Below are positions 59,560-64,000 of a DNA stretch of 64,000 bases, piece after piece. The DNA is from Phallusia mammillata. Taxonomy: Eukaryota; Chordata; Ascidiacea; Phlebobranchia; Ascidiidae. Both the position numbers and the translations under genes were made by a program. Numbering within the stretch: the stretch's first letter is position 1; each line of letters starts with the position of its first letter. The stretch is taken from NCBI GenBank assembly GCA_003260075.1, contig QLIY01000128.1, positions 62,001 through 126,000 on the forward strand, given 5' to 3'. The notes beneath the pieces were generated by a model that was not told the origin of the DNA, ran no database searches, and saw only the letters and a program-made list of their open reading frames with translations.

Positions 59560-60244
59560 CTTTACTGATTACTGATACCTGTCCTGATTCTAAACGTAAA
59601 TTGTACAATAATTTCAAGGGAGAAATCTTACTCATTTCCTGTTTTTCTGGAATTATTTTTTCCCTGTTGGGGGGGGGGAAAATTGTACAATAATTTCAAG
59701 GTTTAGTTCACCGACTAAAATCAAATACGATTGCAAGACTAAGAGTGCTATAAAATCAGTAAAGTTACTGATATTTTTTGATTGGCAACTAATTGCATGG
59801 CACCTAAACGGGGGGGGGGTTAGTTCACCGACTAAAATCAAATACGATTGCATTTGCAAAGAGTGCTATAAAATCATTCAAGTTACTGATATTTTTTGAT
59901 TGGCAACTAATTGCATGGCACCTAAACGCTGTTGTAATGAATATTAAACCGATAGTATTTGTTTTACAGACGACAAATACGATTAGCATATTATTACGAT
60001 TCGCAGACGCAAACACAATGCATGCAACAGATGGGTTTCACCGGCAATGCGTTACGTCATCACATAACAACGGCATTTTCACTCATTTTTTGCCTCCATA
60101 CGTATATACTAAATCAACAGGAAAGTACATACAGGAACTTTTACGGATGCGTTTAATGCACTAATGCAAATTTTACCTTTGAGGTTTTTGCTCGAAGCCG
60201 CAACAAGGGTTTTGTTTATGTTTGCCACCGGGGTCGGTCGATTA

Positions 60245-60252
60245 TGACGTCA
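60245..60252. promoter_or_regulatory. CRE-like palindrome TGACGTCA upstream of GPD2
   Basis: A perfect eight-base CREB/ATF-type site about 690 bases upstream of the GPD2 start as written, less once duplicated bases are removed. It matches the RAB18 site. Motif and position only. Confidence 0.35.
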
Positions 60253-61286
60253 CTTTACACAGGGAAGAAGCCTGCTTTTACTTGTTGAAAACTTTTAACT
60301 TATTACCGAACCAGAAATATTTAATATTATACAATCGCTACAAAACACATTCAAAACCTAAATATTGCCATAAAATTAGGTATAAAAAATCAACTTGAAG
60401 CTTATATATTGAAGTTTTAAAATCGTGTTTTTGACGTGGAAAATGAAAGGAAGCACAAGATTGAAAATTAGTTGGCAAAAAAAAAGTGTGTGATCATTTT
60501 TATTGGTCTTTTTTCCTATATGATAAGTATCAAAAGGAAGTGAGCCTGCTTTGAGACTTTCATGTTTCTTGAAGGCAAACGTAGTAATTCACACCGTTTC
60601 AAACATTGATGATCTCAGTCATTTATGTGACGGGTGACGGCCGTCATAAAGTTTTAGGCTAATTTGTACATGAGGAAATGAAGTCGATATGTAGGATTTT
60701 TCTAAACAAAACACGCTGTAATTGTGTAATAATGTAACTTTTTCATAAAGCACACAACAGATGGTTGTATTTGTGGTAAAAATGTGTGTTAAGTTACTTG
60801 TATGAAAAAGCCGAACCTTGTCACAGCTAAAATGTAAACTTCACTTATCAAAATATAGTCTTTTGATTCGTGTACTAAAAGGATAAAAACTTGCATTCAA
60901 ACTTTTGTGCATTCAAACTTTTTTTTTGCGTCAAGTTGTAAACGGAATATGATGTGACTGTGTTTGTTGACAATTTTTTTCTAAACTATGTTCGTTTCAA
61001 CTTTGCCTTTTATTGTTTTAACCTACATAAGATTAGATTACTGAAAGGTTGATTAGTTAACAATTGAAACGATGATATACCACAACCATGGCTGTTTACT
61101 GCAGTAAACACATCATGTTTTTGTTTGGAACACTATACACAGATCTATTTATAAGTTTAACATAACTTTTTTTGCCTATAAGTTTTTTGTGATGCTTGTT
61201 TCAAACCTTTTTCTCAATTTTTTATGTGACTTGAGTGTTTATAAATAGGTGTAACTGATGTGGCCCCTCATATCACTGATTATGAC

Positions 61287-61532
61287 CCAGTCTGCAGAAC
61301 ATGGCAGTTCCCGGCAAATCTCGCGCGTGCAGGACCTACTTGTCCTGCGTGCGCACGTGCAGGACCCGTAAGTTCGCGTGCAAGACCAATTTCTGCAGGC
61401 GCACAGGAAGTAAAAGAGGTCAAGACAGGCCAATTTGATGCAAAATTTTCGCGTGCAAACCCCAAACCTTGGCGTGCAAAAATTTTTTTTTCAAAAAAAT
61501 CGCGCGTGCAGCTGCCATACTCTGCAGACTGG
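61287..61532. mobile_element. GC-rich element with perfect 8-bp TSD and repeated GCGTGCA motifs
   Basis: The inverted ends are ccagtctgcaga and tctgcagactgg. The identical octamers attatgac flank it (61279-61286 and 61533-61540). Inside are six copies of a gcgtgca core in 246 bp, in strong contrast to the AT-rich surroundings. Non-coding; hAT class is inferred from the TSD length. Confidence 0.82.
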
Positions 61533-62144
61533 ATTATGACATTAGCATTTGCCAAAACTTATTGATGAAATATTTTAAGAAATAGGCTTACAAAAAGTCA
61601 GACACAAATGGTTTCTGGGTGGTTAATGTTTTCTCCAGTCTCACAAAAGCTTTTTTAATGTGTTTTGCAATCCAACTATTTAGCAGAAAAAGTTTTATTT
61701 CTGTCAATACATGCATTTAAGTCCCATAAATTCATTTTCACATTCAGGCGGACACAGGTTGTGCATTCATAAAAATAGTTGAGTAGTTATCAAATAATTA
61801 GACCCATGGTATAATATATACAGCTGGTTTACATTTTCTACATTAATATAGTATCATTAGCTTTTTTCTTAATAAACCTATTTAAAGCAGAAATTAGTCT
61901 ACTGTAGAACAACTAGTGACGAATTAAAACCAATTTTTACATAGTTTGTGCTTTGTGGCTACTATTCCAAAGTTTTTGAATGGGAGATTTTAGTTTCAAA
62001 GTACAAAAGTAATGCTTATTTCAATTTTTATGTCATTTTAGTAGTTGTAAATCTAATATAAATATGAACAACACCTGAAAAACAGAAATGGTCAGCTTCG
62101 TTTGTGGGTATTAGCAAGAAATTTTTTAAACCAAGCCATATGTA

Positions 62145-64000
62145 ATGTCGTCCGTGAGTGCGGATATATCTCGCAAAAACCCAACTGATGACTTTGAACT
62201 TCTCCAGAGAGTGGGAAGTGGAACGTATGGAGATGTGTATAAGGTTAGTCCGCAAGATGACAGGTTTTTAAAGAACCACAAATTTATCTGTTAAGTTTAA
62301 ATGGGCCCATCTATTAGTTTATTGTTGTAAACTTTGCATGCCATTTCCAATCTTATTTTAGCAAACAGTCATTGTGGTTATATGTTGTGCAAGTTCTTGT
62401 AGATTAGAGTATTCTCTATTCCTAGAGTATTTCTTTTTTCCTTTGTTTCTCATGCACTGTACTAGTTGCATTCAGTGTTATTTACCAGGATGAAGCCGAC
62501 CTGTATGAGGTGTTGAAACGTTGGAATAAAAATACACAGTAGTTTCAAAACAAAATTTACTTAACCCACACAATTGTAAAGCTTAAGTTTTCTAGATACA
62601 CAAAATCTGTTAATATTACATTTTTATGTTATTGTAAATCGGTGGTTTCAACCTTTTTGTGGCCACATACCACTTTAATCAGACAGCTTTTAATTTATAA
62701 ATCTAAAAATATAGTACAACTAAGAACTCAGCACACTAATGTATTACCTATAACTTTTTAGTAAAAATTCCTTGTCTGATTATGCCATTTGTGTGCAAAA
62801 AATGGAATAAATAAAATCCCCAAAGATGCTTTGCATATCACCAGGGATAGCACCGGTTGCAAACCACCAAAGTGAATGGTGCAACATTTTTGTCATTATA
62901 ATTATTACATTTTTATGTCACATTATTATTGCTAAACTGTTCTATTTGTTGTAGGCTAGACACAATGCAACAAAAGAACTTGCTGCTATCAAAGTCATCA
63001 AGTTGGAATCAGGTTAATTTTCACTGTTTTCTACATTGTCTGGTGTGTTACACATTATAGAATTTGGTTATTAGCTTTGTTACTTTTTCGCAGGTGATGA
63101 CTTTTCAATCATACAGCAAGAAATCATTATGATGAAGGATTGCAAGCACTTAAACATTGTTGCCTACTATGGGAGCTATTTAAGGTATGTATAATGTGAA
63201 CCACAATCAATTACAACAAGCTAATCTATTCAGGTGTCAGAAAGATTTTTTAAGGACCCAATATATATGTGTAAATACAAAAATTAAAAAACCATTCAAT
63301 GTGGCAAATGAATTAACCTAACTTTCATTGCTTTTTTATGCTGTTTGATTAAATATGGGTAATTAGCTTGTTTTGTTGGTACCTGACACACTTTTTTAAA
63401 TACTAGGTGTGGGTGTTGACAATAAGTATGCATTAATTTGTTAACCAAGAATAGAAAAACTTTAATGTAAAACCGTTGTACGTATGTGATACTTAATGGT
63501 ATTGCAGCCTGGTAGTTGAATTGGCTTGGGAGCTAACATGACTGACACTGTCAATTTATTTCAAAGTTTAGCTGGTGCCTAATATAACCATTGTGACTGT
63601 GACATATGCTTTGTAGGAGGGACAAATTGTGGATTGCTATGGAATACTGTGGGGGTGGATCTATGCAAGATATTTACCATGGTATGTTTATAAGCTATGC
63701 ACTATGACACCCATATATTTGATTTTATAAATTGTTTTTAAACATAAACAGCAGTACAGTTTCCTTGACGCAATTTAATATGTGTACAATGTTTTCAAAA
63801 TCGTATATTTTTAGTGACCCACTCTTTGGACGAAAAGCTGATAGCCTTCGTCTGTAGAGAAACACTGCAGGTATTGTAACATTACATTCACCTGTGGTCT
63901 ATCAAACTTTTTACAGTGTTTTTGTAAGCCAAATAACTTTATTTTATGGCATTTTTCAACTGTGCTGTGTTATTTTGCAGGGCCTTGCCTATCTCCATCG
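62145..64000 (+). CDS. MAP4K3/5: STE20-type kinase of the MAP4K3/MAP4K5 class (5' part, runs off the window)
   Basis: Exons 62145-62243, 62955-63012, 63094-63184, 63617-63681, 63815-63870 and 63981 onward; phases 0, 1, 2, 1 and 0 are consistent. The visible about 129 residues are the N-lobe and hinge of a germinal-centre-type kinase: [10 protein letters not shown] glycine loop, AAIKVIK with the catalytic lysine, the C-helix [22 protein letters not shown], and the hinge [15 protein letters not shown], ending at [11 protein letters not shown]. This is the pattern of MAP4K3 (GLK) and MAP4K5, kinases upstream of JNK and mTORC1 signalling. The fragment has residues typical of each, so I do not choose. 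The catalytic loop and the citron-homology domain lie beyond the window. The start is set by the conserved N-terminal DISRKNP. Confidence 0.92.
62430..62545 (+). repeat. Dispersed repeat ending gaaacgttggaataaaa
   Basis: It matches the reverse of the repeats at 26040-26420 (blocks catgcactgtactagttgca and gaagccgacctgtatgagg). It lies in intron 1 of the kinase gene. Family unknown. Confidence 0.6.
62639..62868. mobile_element. hAT-like MITE in kinase intron 1
   Basis: The ends ggtggtttcaacctttttg and accggttgcaaaccacc are roughly inverse. No clear target-site duplication was found. Confidence 0.5.

Larger units (their letters stand above)
28053..59819. other. Set of pure G spacers (29 runs, right part of the window)
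   Basis: Runs of G start at 28053, 28118, 29450, 30536, 31307, 33446, 34613, 36013, 37938, 38859, 39514, 41175, 43128, 44498, 45282, 46378, 47802, 49681, 50818, 51076, 51202, 51929, 52310, 52949, 53433, 55611, 59078, 59669 and 59810. All are 10-14 long except 31307 (35), 38859 (41), 41175 (48) and 49681 (64). No C run of this kind occurs here. Confidence 0.85.
59560..62144. promoter_or_regulatory. Divergent upstream region between GPD2 and the MAP4K gene
   Basis: GPD2 and the kinase gene start on opposite strands here. The left 300 bases contain two overlap duplications around G runs 59669-59678 and 59810-59819. A TGACGTCA palindrome is at 60245-60252. A GC-rich transposon-like element occupies 61287-61532. 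No gene is supported. Confidence 0.55.

Noticed and set aside
28053-59819. G runs as G-quadruplex or telomere-like biology
   Set aside because: Length is nearly fixed, orientation is block-wise, copies flank them, and one destroys a conserved exon.
61260-61565. Overlapping open frames of about 90-101 codons on both strands
   Set aside because: They lie within the GC-rich transposon-like element and are explained by its low stop density.

Overview
The window is AT-rich animal DNA with short, phase-consistent GT-AG introns and genes on both strands. The vertebrate-like proteins, roughly 0.1-1.5 kb introns, abundant hAT-type MITEs, a tRNA-derived SINE, heterozygosity visible as near-identical neighbouring copies, and splice acceptors in odd places (possible spliced-leader trans-splicing) fit an ascidian tunicate such as Ciona. 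That taxonomic call is inference; no mitochondrial or rRNA marker is present.

Layout, left to right. (1) 0.45-11 kb (+): two tandem paralogues of a secreted protein with an H-type-lectin-like module and a cysteine-rich C-terminal module; the first lacks its 5' exon, the second is complete (about 239 aa). (2) 12.4-13.9 kb (+): DLST, the E2 subunit of 2-oxoglutarate dehydrogenase. (3) 16.2-17.4 kb (-): RAB18, four exons. (4) 20.1-39.2 kb (-): XPO6 (exportin-6), rebuilt as 26 exons and 1122 aa with every splice phase consistent. (5) 40.3-42.1 kb (+): SARS2, mitochondrial seryl-tRNA synthetase, with no intron. (6) 42.2-44.5 kb (+): DESI1, six exons, starting 107 bp after SARS2, with a splice acceptor in the gap: a candidate operon. 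(7) 45.7-59.6 kb (-): GPD2, mitochondrial FAD glycerol-3-phosphate dehydrogenase with C-terminal EF-hands, 15 exons, 722 aa. (8) 62.1 kb to the end (+): the 5' part of a MAP4K3/5-class kinase, running off the window.

Four products are mitochondrial or vesicle housekeeping proteins (DLST, SARS2, GPD2, RAB18). No pathway links the genes beyond position; XPO6/SARS2 and GPD2/MAP4K are divergent pairs that may share promoter regions.

The most conspicuous non-genic signal is a set of pure C runs (all left of 26.7 kb) and pure G runs (all right of 28.0 kb). Most are 10-14 bases long and are flanked by near-identical direct copies; six are 35-64 bases long. One interrupts a conserved exon. They behave as contig-join or gap spacers written as a base, not as biology, and the C-to-G switch marks a join of a reverse-complemented block to a forward block. 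Many apparent exon duplications here are therefore probably allelic overlaps and should not be annotated as real.
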